Shown in pieces: positions 1 through 9,791 of a stretch of DNA of 21,617 nucleotides. A model generated the notes under the pieces. It ran no database searches. It was not told the DNA's origin and was given only the letters and a program-made list of their open reading frames with translations. Origin of the DNA: DALYJJ01 sp031969915 (lineage in GTDB: Bacteria; Acidobacteriota; Terriglobia; Bryobacterales; Bryobacteraceae); NCBI GenBank assembly GCA_031969915.1, contig DALYJJ010000107.1, positions 1-21,617 of the forward strand, given 5' to 3'. How positions within the stretch are numbered: the first letter of the stretch is position 1; each line of letters opens with the position of its first letter. Position numbers and translations under genes: made by a program.

Positions 1-5
1 TAATC

Positions 6-1331
6 CTACCGGAGGGGGCCGGCGTCAGGCCGGGTGGGGAGGGCGGGCGCAGGATCCTTGGCGGGCGTCGCAGCCAGAGTGCGCCAGCGGAACATGATGG
101 TGGCGGGCAGCTTCTGGCCGGAGCCGGGAATCAGGAACACGTTGCGCACGCCCGCGGGAACGGAGACGGCGCGAAGGCCGGGCAGGCGGAAGGGGCTGGG
201 GTTGATCTGCGTGCGGGAGGTGCCGGGCACGGGGTAGAAGCCGGCTTCGAGCAACTCGCCGGCGATGCGGCCGGAGGCGCCGTTGAAGGTGATTTCGGCG
301 AGGTCGATGCCGATCAACTGGTAGGGACGGGCCTCCATGTTCGAGCGCGCGAAGGCGATGCGGCCGGTGAGCAGCGCGCCCTTCGGTAGGAAGGTCACGC
401 CTTTGTGCTTGCCCTCGCGGGTGAGGACGAAGCGCACGGGATCGCCGATGGCGAGAGCGGCGGTGTCGAGGGGCGTCTCCAGACGGGCATCGAGGGAGAT
501 GCCTTCGGGAACGGTAATCTCCACGGGCGCGGGCGGCGGGACGGCGGGCGCGGCCGCGACCTCGGGCGCTTCGTCGAAGATCAGGGTGGATTCGCCGGCG
601 TACTGGCGGCAGTTGGCGAGGCGGATGAAGTTCTTCGATTCGCCGCCGTTCACATCGACGAGCAGCGTTTCGGCGGTTGCGGGAAGCAGGTAGGGCACGC
701 CGCCGATCTCGACCTTCCGATAGTCGATGATGTCGGCCGAGGAACGAACGGGAAGATTCGGCGGGATATCGAAGGCTTCGATGGAGAGGCGCACCACTTC
801 CTCAGTGGCTGTGTCCGCCCAGAACGAGCCGCGGTAGCCGGCGATCCCTTTCTGCTTGTCCACATTCATCAGGAAGGTACTGCGGAACTGTGGCACCTCA
901 TAGCTGTAGCGATGCACGGGCCGGCCGTTGATCACCTCTTCGCCTTCATAGCGGAAGGTGGGCGTGTCGGAGCGGAAGACGTTGGTGGCGAAGCCCGCGA
1001 AGAGGCCGGTGCCGAAGGAGCCGCGCTGGGAGAGTTCTTCGATGGGCTTCTCTTCGAACTTCGTCTCGCCGGGCCAGGCGAACATCTCTTTGCCATCGAC
1101 ATAGGCCACTTCGATGCGCAAGGTGTCCTCCAGGCGGAAGCGGCGCGTTGGGTTGGCGCGCGAGGAGCGCTCAAAGGTCTGGGTACAGGTGTAGTTCGGC
1201 AGGCGGGTGAGGGTCTGCGACATCTTCGCGCGAACGCGGCCCAGGCGGACGAACTCCTCCGGCATCACGGACGCAGGTTGTTGCGCGAGCCCCAGGGCGG
1301 AGACGAGGAGGCAAGCGGCGCCTCTCACCAT
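6..1331 (-). CDS. Secreted protein of unknown function, acidobacterial type, with C-terminal beta-rich domain
   Basis: This 441-residue protein starts with a signal peptide (MVRGAACLLVSALGLAQQP) and is probably periplasmic or outer-membrane associated. Residues about 25-260 include the segment LPNYTCTQTFERSSR, which I associate with secreted acidobacterial proteins of unknown role. They also carry an alternating strand pattern that loosely recalls LolA-like lipoprotein-binding folds. After an Ala/Pro-rich linker comes a second domain (VPEGISLDARLETPLDTAAL, then a GDPVRF and a LPKGALLTGR motif), which resembles the central domain of the lipoprotein at 1648-2430. I chose the ATG at 1331 because a perfect TATAAT lies 7 bases upstream of it, as in leaderless genes. 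The alternative ATG at 1340 overlaps that box. No enzymatic motif is visible, so function is unassigned. Confidence 0.75.
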   Translation of the reverse strand: MVRGAACLLVSALGLAQQPASVMPEEFVRLGRVRAKMSQTLTRLPNYTCTQTFERSSRANPTRRFRLEDTLRIEVAYVDGKEMFAWPGETKFEEKPIEELSQRGSFGTGLFAGFATNVFRSDTPTFRYEGEEVINGRPVHRYSYEVPQFRSTFLMNVDKQKGIAGYRGSFWADTATEEVVRLSIEAFDIPPNLPVRSSADIIDYRKVEIGGVPYLLPATAETLLVDVNGGESKNFIRLANCRQYAGESTLIFDEAPEVAAAPAVPPPAPVEITVPEGISLDARLETPLDTAALAIGDPVRFVLTREGKHKGVTFLPKGALLTGRIAFARSNMEARPYQLIGIDLAEITFNGASGRIAGELLEAGFYPVPGTSRTQINPSPFRLPGLRAVSVPAGVRNVFLIPGSGQKLPATIMFRWRTLAATPAKDPAPALPTRPDAGPLR

Positions 1332-1337
1332 GAGCGC

Positions 1338-1343
1338 CATTAT
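1338..1343 (-). promoter_or_regulatory. Candidate -10 box (TATAAT), leaderless arrangement
   Basis: A perfect TATAAT on the minus strand ends 7 bases before the ATG at 1331, which puts the expected transcription start at or beside the start codon. No good -35 box is visible. The same AT patch lies in the short divergent region shared with the CDGSH gene. Confidence 0.5.
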
Positions 1344-1370
1344 AGCGGGGGCTGCTACGATGCCCTGTAT

Positions 1371-1601
1371 ATGGCGACCAAGGTCACGGTATTCAACAAT
1401 GGGCCGATCCGGATCGAAGGAGAGTTCGAGATCTACGACGCGGCGGGGAATCAGTACGGACTCGCGGGGCGGACGGTGATTTCGCTGTGCCGCTGCGGCT
1501 TTTCGGAGAACAAGCCGTTTTGCGACGGGAAGCACGGCGTGAAGGGGTTCGAATCGCAGTGCCAGGCGCGGGAGTTGCCGCCGCCGAAGCCGAAGGTGTA
1601 G
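1371..1601 (+). CDS. CDGSH-type iron-sulfur protein
   Basis: This small 76-residue soluble protein has a single CDGSH zinc-finger-like domain that binds a 2Fe-2S cluster through three Cys and one His. The motif is CRCGFSENKPFCDGKH at residues about 41-56. It fits the family pattern CxC-x2-S-x3-P-x-CDG-x-H, with Lys at the position that is Ser in the name-giving motif. Bacterial members are thought to take part in redox or iron-sulfur handling, but the role here is not known. The start is the only in-frame ATG before the conserved N-terminus (TVFNNGPIRIEGEFEIYD). The gene diverges from the secreted protein at 6-1331, with about 40 bases between the two starts. No strong ribosome binding site is visible. 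Confidence 0.85.
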   Translation: MATKVTVFNNGPIRIEGEFEIYDAAGNQYGLAGRTVISLCRCGFSENKPFCDGKHGVKGFESQCQARELPPPKPKV

Positions 1602-1647
1602 CACGGCGCTGTGGTCAGAGACCGAAGGTAACAGGGGGTTGTTAGGG

Positions 1648-2430
1648 ATGAAACGAACGTCCAGCCTGGTATTGGCGGCGGCGCTTGCGCTGGCCGTGGG
1701 TTGTCAGCAGAAGCCGGCGGCTTCGAATGAGCCGGCGGCCCCGAGTGAGCCGGGGGCGGCCGCACCTGCGGCGGGAACGGCTCCCGCGCCGGCGGGCGGG
1801 NNNNNNNNNNAGCTCGAGCGCGTGACCGACTCGGACCTCTCGCCGGCGGGCGGGGAGGCGGCGAAGAGCGCCGCCGAGCCGGGCCGGAGTCTGACGCCGG
1901 CCGCGGCGCCCGCACCGAAGCCGCTGACGATCCCGGAAGGCGCGGCGATCAAGGTGCGCACCACGACGGCGATTTCGACGAAGTCGCACAAGACGGGCGA
2001 TTCGTTCGTGGCCACGCTGGCGGAGCCGATTGCCGTGGGCGAGGAAGTGGTGGCGCCGAAGGGCGCGACGGTGCGCGGCAAGGTGGTGGAAGCCGACGAG
2101 GGCGGACGAGTGAAGGGGCGTGCGACGCTCATCGTGCGCCTGACGGCGGTGGAGGTGAGCGAGGGCAAGACGGTCGAGATCGCCACCGGCACGCACGCAC
2201 GGGAGGCCAAGAGCACGGTGAAGAAGGACGCGCTGAAGGTGGGCATCGCGAGCGGCGTGGGCGCGGCGATTGGCGCCATCGCGGGCGGCGGCAAGGGCGC
2301 GGCGATCGGCGCGGGGGTGGGCGCGGGCGCGGGCACCGGTACGGTGATGGCGACGCGCGGCGAGCCGGCGGCGATCCCCGCCGAGTCATTGTTGACGTTC
2401 AAGCTGACGGCGCCGGCGAAGGTGCGGTAA
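1648..2430 (+). CDS. Probable lipoprotein with Ala/Pro-rich N-terminus and glycine-zipper C-terminus
   Basis: This is a protein of about 260 residues, with length uncertain because of an assembly gap inside it. Residues 1-19 look like a lipoprotein signal peptide ending in LAVGC, so Cys19 would be lipidated. Residues 20-95 are low-complexity Ala/Pro/Ser. Residues about 95-190 form a beta-rich domain (IPEGAAIKVRTTTAIS, KTGDSFVATLAEPI, APKGATVRGKV) resembling the second domain of the protein at 6-1331. Residues about 198-235 are a run of glycines and alanines at regular spacing, typical of a glycine zipper that could insert in a membrane. The ATG at 1648 was chosen over an upstream TTG because it follows a GGGGG ribosome binding site by 9 bases. 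The protein probably sits in the envelope; its function is unknown. Confidence 0.7.
   Translation: MKRTSSLVLAAALALAVGCQQKPAASNEPAAPSEPGAAAPAAGTAPAPAGGXXXXLERVTDSDLSPAGGEAAKSAAEPGRSLTPAAAPAPKPLTIPEGAAIKVRTTTAISTKSHKTGDSFVATLAEPIAVGEEVVAPKGATVRGKVVEADEGGRVKGRATLIVRLTAVEVSEGKTVEIATGTHAREAKSTVKKDALKVGIASGVGAAIGAIAGGGKGAAIGAGVGAGAGTGTVMATRGEPAAIPAESLLTFKLTAPAKVR
1801..1810. other. Assembly gap (10 N) inside a coding region
   Basis: Ten undetermined bases fall in the low-complexity Ala/Pro-rich part of the lipoprotein gene. Reading through them as exactly ten bases keeps the frame open on both sides, but the true gap length cannot be known from this sequence. Confidence 0.99.
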
Positions 2431-2487
2431 GGGAGCGCGCTGGCCGCGGGTTGGCAGAAGTTTCAGATCCGGCGGAACGCGACGACG

Positions 2488-2697
2488 CTAGCGCGGGCGG
2501 TTCTTGCGGATAGATTCCAGGATCTGATCGAGCGTCATATCCTTCTGCCATTGCTCGCGGTCACGTGTGTAGTCACCGGTCCCGGAGCGATGCAAGCGCA
2601 AGAAACGCGCCAGGCCATCAGGGCCCAATTCGCGCTGAAGGAGATCAAGGGCGTGCCGCTCGAACTGGTCGTCCGTCAATTGGTCGATGGCGATCAT
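2488..2697 (-). CDS. Small conserved-looking protein of unknown function
   Basis: This 69-residue acidic/basic protein is predicted to be mostly helical and soluble, with no signal peptide or membrane segment. It runs from MIAIDQLTDDQFERHALDLL to a basic C-terminus. The segment GPDGLARFLRLHRSGTGDY followed by TRDREQW looks like a recurring small family that I half recognise from other acidobacteria and cyanobacteria, but I cannot name a function. The ATG at 2697 is supported by AAGGAG 8 bases upstream (2706-2711), the clearest ribosome binding site in the window. It lies alone between the lipoprotein gene (convergent) and the sulfatase gene (same strand, 145 bases upstream). It has the size of an antitoxin, but no toxin-sized partner is adjacent. 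Confidence 0.7.
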   Translation of the reverse strand: MIAIDQLTDDQFERHALDLLQRELGPDGLARFLRLHRSGTGDYTRDREQWQKDMTLDQILESIRKNRPR

Positions 2698-2842
2698 AGT
2701 CCTTGCTCCTTGATCCAAGATAGCGGGTTCCTTACGGGAATTCGAGGCAAGTCAGTTGTCATTTCAGACCACGACATCCCGAACGCGCGGTTCGCGGCGC
2801 CAGGCTCCGCCCGCCACCGACGAAGGCGGGCGACGTCGCGGT

Positions 2843-4441
2843 TCAGCCGGGCGGTGAAGCTGGTGGCGCGGCGGCCCTGACTTTCTCCCAGGGTTCGACG
2901 TGGGCGCGACGGGTCCACTGTTCGTAACGGGCGGCCAGGCGGGCGGCGCGGTCCGGGTGGCGGGGGGCGAGGTTGTTCGATTCGGTGCGATCGGCTTCGA
3001 GGTCGAACAGTTCCCAGGCGCCGGGGTGGCGGGACACCAGTTTCCAGCGGCCGTCGCGGATGGCGCGGTTGCCTTCGTGTTCCCAAAAGAGGGCGTCGCG
3101 GCGTTTGAGTTTGCCGCCTGTGAACGCGGGGCGAAGGCTGGTTCCCTCCATGGGTGTGGCCGCGTCGTAGCGGGCGCCGGAGAGATCGACGCAGGTTGCC
3201 ATGATGTCGATGAGGTGACCGGGCTGGTGAGAGATCGTGCCGGGGCGGGTGCGGCCGGGCCAACTGGCGATCAGAGGGGTGGCGATACCGCCTTCGTGGA
3301 CCCAATGTTTGTAGAGGCGGAACGGGGTGTTGGAAGCAAGCGCCCAGGGGACGCCGTAGCTCTGGTAGGTGTCCTCCGGGCCGGGAAGGACGGACGGCAG
3401 ATTGCCGGTGCGCACGGGACGACCGTCGCGGGTGAGGCGTGGAACGTGCAGTCCTTTGGCGTTGGGCCCGAGTTCCTCGGCGCAACCGCCGTTGTCGGCT
3501 AAGAACAAAACAAGGGTGTTCTGTTCCTGGCCCGTTCTCCGCAAGGCGTCCGCGAGGCGGCCCACGCCCTGGTCGAGGCGGTCGACCATCGCGGCGTACA
3601 CTTCCATGCGGCGCTGCTGCCAGTCCTTATGGGGCGCGCCGGACCAGGCAGGAACCTGGGGGTCCCGAGGCGACAACGGCCAACGGCGGTCGACGATCCC
3701 CATTTCGATCTGGCGGCGATGGCGGTCCTCGCGCAAGCGGTCCCAACCCTCGCGGTAGCGGCCCCGGTAGCGTTCGATGTCCTCGGGCAGTGCGTGGAGC
3801 GGCCAATGCGGCGCGGTGTAGGCCGCGTAGAGGAAGAAGGGATTCCTCGCGGCGGCCGCGTTCTCGATCGAGGACACGGCATGGTCCGTGATGGCATCGG
3901 TGTAGTAGAAGCCGGACTCGGCCCGCATGGGAGCGTTGCCCCGGGCGAGCGAGATCGGGTCGAAGAAGCTGCCCGCACCATGGATGGTACCGAAGAACTC
4001 GTCGAAGCCGCGCTGGAGCGGCCAGTTATGCTGTGACCCGGTGACGGGAGTGACGTGCCACTTGCCGGAGATCATGGTCCGGTAGCCGGCGGTCTTGAGG
4101 ACCTCGGCGATGGTCCGGCACTTGCGGTTGAGATCACCGGTGTAGCCGGGGAAGGGTTTCGGGTTGTCGACCATGTGGCCGACGCCGGTCTGATGCGGGT
4201 AGAGCCCGGTGAGCAGGCTGGAGCGCGTAGGGCAACAGCGGGCGGTGTTGTAGAACTGCGTGAAGCGGACGCCGGTGCGGGAAAGCGCATCGATGTGCGG
4301 CGTGCGGATTTCGCCGCCGTAGCAGCCGATATCGGAGAAGCCCATGTCGTCGGCGAGGATGACCACGACGTTCGGACGCGCGGGGGCGGCGGCGGAAGCG
4401 GCGGCGCCGGCGGCGGCGTGGAGGAACTGGCGGCGTAGCAT
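2843..4441 (-). CDS. Exported type I sulfatase
   Basis: This 532-residue protein hydrolyses sulfate esters and is likely periplasmic or extracellular. The N-terminus (LRRQFLHAAAG) is a twin-arginine-like signal. PNVVVILADDMG at residues 23-34 supplies metal-binding aspartates. CCPTRSSLLTG at 69-79 fits the sulfatase signature C-x-P-x-R, so Cys69 would be converted to formylglycine by a sulfatase-modifying enzyme encoded elsewhere. Further family motifs are SGKWHV near 125 and FLADNGG near 312. The length matches arylsulfatase-type enzymes. The substrate cannot be read from sequence. The divergent neighbour is a beta-helix protein of polysaccharide-lyase type, so a sulfated polysaccharide is a reasonable guess. 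No clear ribosome binding site precedes the ATG. A GATAAC box lies 11 bases upstream. Confidence 0.92.
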   Translation of the reverse strand: MLRRQFLHAAAGAAASAAAPARPNVVVILADDMGFSDIGCYGGEIRTPHIDALSRTGVRFTQFYNTARCCPTRSSLLTGLYPHQTGVGHMVDNPKPFPGYTGDLNRKCRTIAEVLKTAGYRTMISGKWHVTPVTGSQHNWPLQRGFDEFFGTIHGAGSFFDPISLARGNAPMRAESGFYYTDAITDHAVSSIENAAAARNPFFLYAAYTAPHWPLHALPEDIERYRGRYREGWDRLREDRHRRQIEMGIVDRRWPLSPRDPQVPAWSGAPHKDWQQRRMEVYAAMVDRLDQGVGRLADALRRTGQEQNTLVLFLADNGGCAEELGPNAKGLHVPRLTRDGRPVRTGNLPSVLPGPEDTYQSYGVPWALASNTPFRLYKHWVHEGGIATPLIASWPGRTRPGTISHQPGHLIDIMATCVDLSGARYDAATPMEGTSLRPAFTGGKLKRRDALFWEHEGNRAIRDGRWKLVSRHPGAWELFDLEADRTESNNLAPRHPDRAARLAARYEQWTRRAHVEPWEKVRAAAPPASPPG

Positions 4442-4452
4442 TTTCAGGCCAT

Positions 4453-4458
4453 GTTATC
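4453..4458 (-). promoter_or_regulatory. Candidate -10 box for the sulfatase gene
   Basis: GATAAC on the minus strand matches TATAAT at four of six positions and ends 11 bases before the sulfatase ATG. No matching -35 box is evident. It is reported because the spacing repeats at other genes here. Confidence 0.25.
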
Positions 4459-4492
4459 CCGAACGGGGGCGGCCGCCGCGGGGGCGCGGATG

Positions 4493-4498
4493 TATAAT
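4493..4498 (+). promoter_or_regulatory. Candidate -10 box (TATAAT) for the beta-helix gene
   Basis: A perfect TATAAT lies 21 bases before the ATG at 4520. It is followed by GAAGG about 8 bases before that ATG, which can serve as the ribosome binding site. No good -35 box is seen at the usual distance, where the sequence is very GC-rich. Confidence 0.45.
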
Positions 4499-4519
4499 CG
4501 CCGTGCCGAAGGTAATTTT

Positions 4520-6070
4520 ATGGTTTCCTACCGTTTTCTCCTTTTCTCCTGCGCGTTGCTGCCGGCCTTTCCTCTCGCGGCGCGCGACTACTTCGTCTCC
4601 GCGTCGGGCGACGATGCCGGCGCCGCGACCGAGGCCGCGCCGTGGCGGACGCTGGCGAAGGTGAGCGCCGCGAGTTTCCAGCCGGGCGACCGCATTCTGC
4701 TCGCAGGCGGACAGACGTTCGCGGGTCCTCTCGAATTGGGCAAGGACGACCGGGGGACGGCGGCGCGCAATATCGTCGTGACGTCGTACGGAGCGGGGCG
4801 CGCGGTGATCGACGGGGGCACGGGACGGGCGGTGACGATCGACGGGTGCGACCACGTGGTGGTGAGGCGCTTGAAGCTGGTGGGCGCGGGGCGCAAGACG
4901 GGGAACACGGCGGACGGCTTGTACCTGGGCCATTCGACGGGTTCGACGGTGGAGGAGATTGAGGTCACCGGTTTCCGCCACTCCGGCGTGGAGATCAGCG
5001 GGACCGAAGACGCACGGATCGTGAGGGTGCACGCGCACGGGAACGGCTTTGCGGGCATCCGCTCGGGTGGCGATCTTTCGAAGAATCTCTACATCGGCTA
5101 CTGCCTTACGGAGAACAATCCGGGCGATCCGACGATCCGCAAGAACCACAGCGGGAACGGCATCATCGTGAGCAGGACCGAAGTCGCGCTGGTGGAGTTT
5201 TGCGAATCGCGGTTCAACGGCTGGGACCAGCCGTGGACGGGGAACGGGCCGGTGGGCATCTGGACGCACGACGCGGACCGGGTGGTGATTCAGTACAACA
5301 TCGCGCATCACAACCGGAGCACGGCGGCCGACGGCGGGGGATTCGACTTCGACGGCGGAGTGACGAACTCCGTGCTGCAGTACAACTACTCGCACGACAA
5401 CTACGGGTCGGGTTACCTGATCTGCCAATACGACGGCGCGCCGCGCTTTGCGAACAACGTGGTGCGCTACAACGTGAGCCAGGACGATGGGCTGTTCGAT
5501 CACAACGCGGGCATCTTCGTGTGGGTGGGCGGCAAGGACATGGAGAGCACGCTGGTGCACAACAACACGATCTGGAACACGAAGGGCTCGGCGGTGGCGT
5601 ACGGCGTGGACAAGCGCTATGCGAAGCCGATGCCGGAGGTCACGTTCTACAACAACATCTTCGTGAGCCAGGGGCCGCAGATTTTTTCGCGGACCGAGGG
5701 AGTGGGGAAGGTGGGGACTTTTCGCGGCAACCTCTATTGGGCGATGGGCGAGCGCGGCTTCCGCGTGGAAGGGTACAAGTCGCTCAAGGAGTGGGCGGAC
5801 GCCACGGGACAGGAGACGATGAACGGGAAGCTGGTGGGGTTGTTCGCGGATCCGGCCTTGGATAAGAGCGGCCACGGGCTGCTCACGAATCCCGAGGATC
5901 TGAAGCGGCTCATCGAGTACCGGCTGCTGCGAGGGTCGCCGGCGGCGGGGGCGGGGTTGGATCTGCGGAAGGCGTTCGGCATCGATCCCGGGCGCGTGGA
6001 TTTCTACGGGAGCCGGTTGCCCGCGCAGGGGCCGTTGACGATCGGGGCGCACGAAGCTTTGGAGAAGTGA
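4520..6070 (+). CDS. Secreted right-handed parallel beta-helix protein
   Basis: This 516-residue protein has a signal peptide (residues 1-21, ending ...FPLAARD). It continues with YFVSASGDDAG and PWRTLAKV, the usual opening of secreted beta-helix proteins related to pectate-lyase-type and DUF1565-type domains. Residues about 80-420 carry many short repeats of the kind VVVRRLKLVGAG, ARIVRVHAHGNG and TLVHNNTIWNT, with Asn ladders (NNTIW, YNNIFVS), the hallmark of a parallel beta-helix. Such folds are common in polysaccharide lyases and carbohydrate-binding surface proteins. No catalytic triad can be assigned with confidence, so enzyme activity is an inference. The ATG at 4520 was preferred to upstream in-frame ATGs because it begins the signal peptide and follows GAAGG by 7-8 bases. 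It is divergent from the sulfatase gene. Confidence 0.85.
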   Translation: MVSYRFLLFSCALLPAFPLAARDYFVSASGDDAGAATEAAPWRTLAKVSAASFQPGDRILLAGGQTFAGPLELGKDDRGTAARNIVVTSYGAGRAVIDGGTGRAVTIDGCDHVVVRRLKLVGAGRKTGNTADGLYLGHSTGSTVEEIEVTGFRHSGVEISGTEDARIVRVHAHGNGFAGIRSGGDLSKNLYIGYCLTENNPGDPTIRKNHSGNGIIVSRTEVALVEFCESRFNGWDQPWTGNGPVGIWTHDADRVVIQYNIAHHNRSTAADGGGFDFDGGVTNSVLQYNYSHDNYGSGYLICQYDGAPRFANNVVRYNVSQDDGLFDHNAGIFVWVGGKDMESTLVHNNTIWNTKGSAVAYGVDKRYAKPMPEVTFYNNIFVSQGPQIFSRTEGVGKVGTFRGNLYWAMGERGFRVEGYKSLKEWADATGQETMNGKLVGLFADPALDKSGHGLLTNPEDLKRLIEYRLLRGSPAAGAGLDLRKAFGIDPGRVDFYGSRLPAQGPLTIGAHEALEK

Positions 6071-6083
6071 AGGGGGCAGGCGA

Positions 6084-6878
6084 TTACGCGGGAGGGGCCG
6101 CGCCGGACGAGGCGGGGCGCAGACCGAGGAACACCTCGTGCCCGGTGTCGCCGTACGAGCTGTGCCCGAACGGGACTGCGAGGGGATCGAAGCCGGCGGC
6201 CGCGATCAGTTCCAGCCAGACCGTCCTCGGGAACAGGCCCATGATGTGACGTTCGTGGACGACCTCGACGGCTCCGTTGGCGTCTCTCAACAGATACGCC
6301 ATGTCGGTCAGATACGTGCCAGTCCCTGGGCCGGGACGCCACCGCCATTCGAGGTAGCGCGCGGCGCGGCCGTTCCCATCGCTACCGCCGGCTTCGGCGC
6401 CCGGCAGGAACGTCTCCTCGACGAAATCCGGCTGGAACAGTGCCACGCCGCCCGGGGCGGCATGCGCGAAGGCGGTGGCGATGGCTTGGGCGAGGTCCGC
6501 GCGCGAGGTCATGTAGCCGACGGCGTCGTGCACCAGAACGCAGTCGAAGGTACGGCCCAAGCGGACGGACCGCATATCACCCTGAACGTGCTCACACTCC
6601 GGGTTTGATCGACGGCTCAGCGCGAGCATGGCCGGTTCCAGGTCGACGAGAGTACATGCCAAGGCCGCCTTCAGGTGGGAGGAGTTGTGCCCGCCGCCGC
6701 TGCCGAGGTCAAGCAGGGTTTGAGGCGGCCGGCGGCAGTGGGCCTGGAACAAGCGTTGATAGAAGGCAGCCGCTTCGGCGTAGCCAGAAGGCGGCGTGAG
6801 AAGGGGATACCAGTCCGCCAGGTCGCGGTAGAGCCGGAGGGCCGGACTGGGAGATGAACCGCTTTCTTCTTTGGGCAT
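6084..6878 (-). CDS. SAM-dependent class I methyltransferase
   Basis: This 264-residue methyltransferase has motif I LLDLGSGGGHN at residues about 55-65 (SAM binding). An acidic motif II follows (LVDLEPAML), then QGDMRSVRLG, and FDCVLVHDAVGYM at the motif IV position. The N-terminal YRDLADWYPLLTPP is typical of small-molecule or glycan methyltransferases. The substrate is unknown. It is the last gene on this strand after the PqqD/HprK-related operon but is separated from it by 118 bases, so operon membership is uncertain. I chose the ATG at 6878 because GCGGGAA lies just upstream. Starts at 6884 and 6911 are possible and would add 2 or 11 residues. Confidence 0.85.
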   Translation of the reverse strand: MPKEESGSSPSPALRLYRDLADWYPLLTPPSGYAEAAAFYQRLFQAHCRRPPQTLLDLGSGGGHNSSHLKAALACTLVDLEPAMLALSRRSNPECEHVQGDMRSVRLGRTFDCVLVHDAVGYMTSRADLAQAIATAFAHAAPGGVALFQPDFVEETFLPGAEAGGSDGNGRAARYLEWRWRPGPGTGTYLTDMAYLLRDANGAVEVVHERHIMGLFPRTVWLELIAAAGFDPLAVPFGHSSYGDTGHEVFLGLRPASSGAAPPA

Positions 6879-6996
6879 GCGCATTCCCGCTGGATGCCAA
6901 CCGGAGCCCATGAGGGCGCCTGCACGTTATTCTGATGCAGTGGCGCATCTGGAGCTAGTGGCTCTCGCGCGATGTGCAAATGCGGACGCTGCCTGG

Positions 6997-8123
6997 CTAA
7001 GTGTTCCGCGCGAGGCGGCGGCGCAGGAAGCGGAAGACCTCGGCGGGCACTTCGGGGAGGGTCTCCTTCCGCCAATAGAATTGGGCGTACCGCAGCCAGT
7101 AGCGGGGCCAGGCGAGCGGGGGGGCGCCGCTGCGGAGCCAGCGGAAGTTGAGTTCCTTGAGCATGGCGGCGATGCCGGGGACCGGTTCGCCGCGCACCAG
7201 GGCGGTCTTCAGTTCCTCGTGCTGCCAGGCGGGGACGGGAATCGAGCTGAGCTGCGCGGATGTCTCTTCGGGAATGGCGGCGAAGGACTGGTCGGCGAGG
7301 GCCTCCACGGCTTTGGCCAGCAGGGCGACGACGCGGAGGCGGCGGGCTTCGGCGATGACGCCGGTCCAATCGACGCCTGCCCGCAGCAGCCACGCGGCAT
7401 CGGCGATCCAACGTAGCGGGGCGATGGGATTCCAGGCCAGGCCGTGGGTACAGGTCTGGAGGAACAGATGGGTGGGGTGAGGGTGGAAGACGTCGAGGTC
7501 GAGGAAGCGGGCGGGGAGGGCGCGGCGCCAGACTTCGGCATCCGCGCCGGGCGCGCAGGCCCAGTAGAGGAAGTTCCAGTGAAGATCGACCTCGCAATTG
7601 GCCCGGCGCAGGGGCAGGGCGTGGCGGAAGGAGAGGAACTCTTCGCAGAAAGGCCGCGGGGCGTAGGCGCCGGGGGCGAGAGTCCAGCCGCCGGCCATCG
7701 CGATCTCCCAGGCCTGCGGAAACGATTCGCGCGGCACGTGGACATCGACATCGCGCATGGGGCGCAGACCGGCGTCCGGGTAGGCGGCGGCCGCAAGCGC
7801 CGCGCCTTTGCCGAGCATCACCGGGATGCCGCGTTCGCGAAGCCGTTCGACGAGGGGTCTCACGCCGTGAAACAGTTTCTGATTCTCGGCCCAGAACTTG
7901 CGGCGGATGCCGAGCAGCCGGCCGCGCGCGGGGTGCTCGATGCCATGACGGGTCAGGTTGAAATGCACGAGCGAGAGTAAGCGGAAGGAGCCTTCGTCCA
8001 GGCCTTCGAGCCCGCCGGCGGCGAACCACCGTTCCCAAGCGGCGCGGGCCGGGCCGGGCTCGCCGGCGAGGGCCGCTTCGAGCAGCAGAGACTGGCGAGG
8101 GGTGGGAAGGGCGCTCTCGCCGT

Positions 8124-8127
<4 letters not shown>
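6997..8127 (-). CDS. Nucleotidyltransferase family protein (NTP_transf_5 type)
   Basis: This 376-residue protein belongs to the uncharacterised nucleotidyltransferase-fold family that often accompanies HprK-related kinases and PqqD-like proteins. Residues about 101-132 hold the fold's core: a GKGAALAAAAYPDAG stretch, then RPMRDVDVHVP with the metal-binding pair Asp126 and Asp128. A third acidic position lies in CEVDLHWNF near 178-186. The remainder is helical, with an aromatic-rich C-terminus. In lasso-peptide loci that carry a kinase, related proteins are suspected of modifying the peptide or its phosphate, but the activity is unproven. It starts with GTG at 8127, and GTGA overlaps the stop of the ABC transporter gene, so translation is probably coupled. 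Confidence 0.8.

Positions 8128-9787
<1,660 letters not shown>

Positions 9788-9791
<4 letters not shown>

Noticed and set aside
1341..1604. An 88-residue upstream extension of the secreted protein at 6-1331
   Set aside because: The extension is antisense to the CDGSH gene, is Arg-rich, and would place the signal peptide in the interior.
4454..6052. A 532-codon minus-strand frame opposite the beta-helix gene
   Set aside because: It is Arg/His/Pro-rich with no motif, while the plus-strand protein has a signal peptide and beta-helix repeats.
6916..6946. An imperfect inverted repeat as a terminator of the operon
   Set aside because: The arms pair over only nine bases with a two-base bulge, and no T-run follows on the minus strand.
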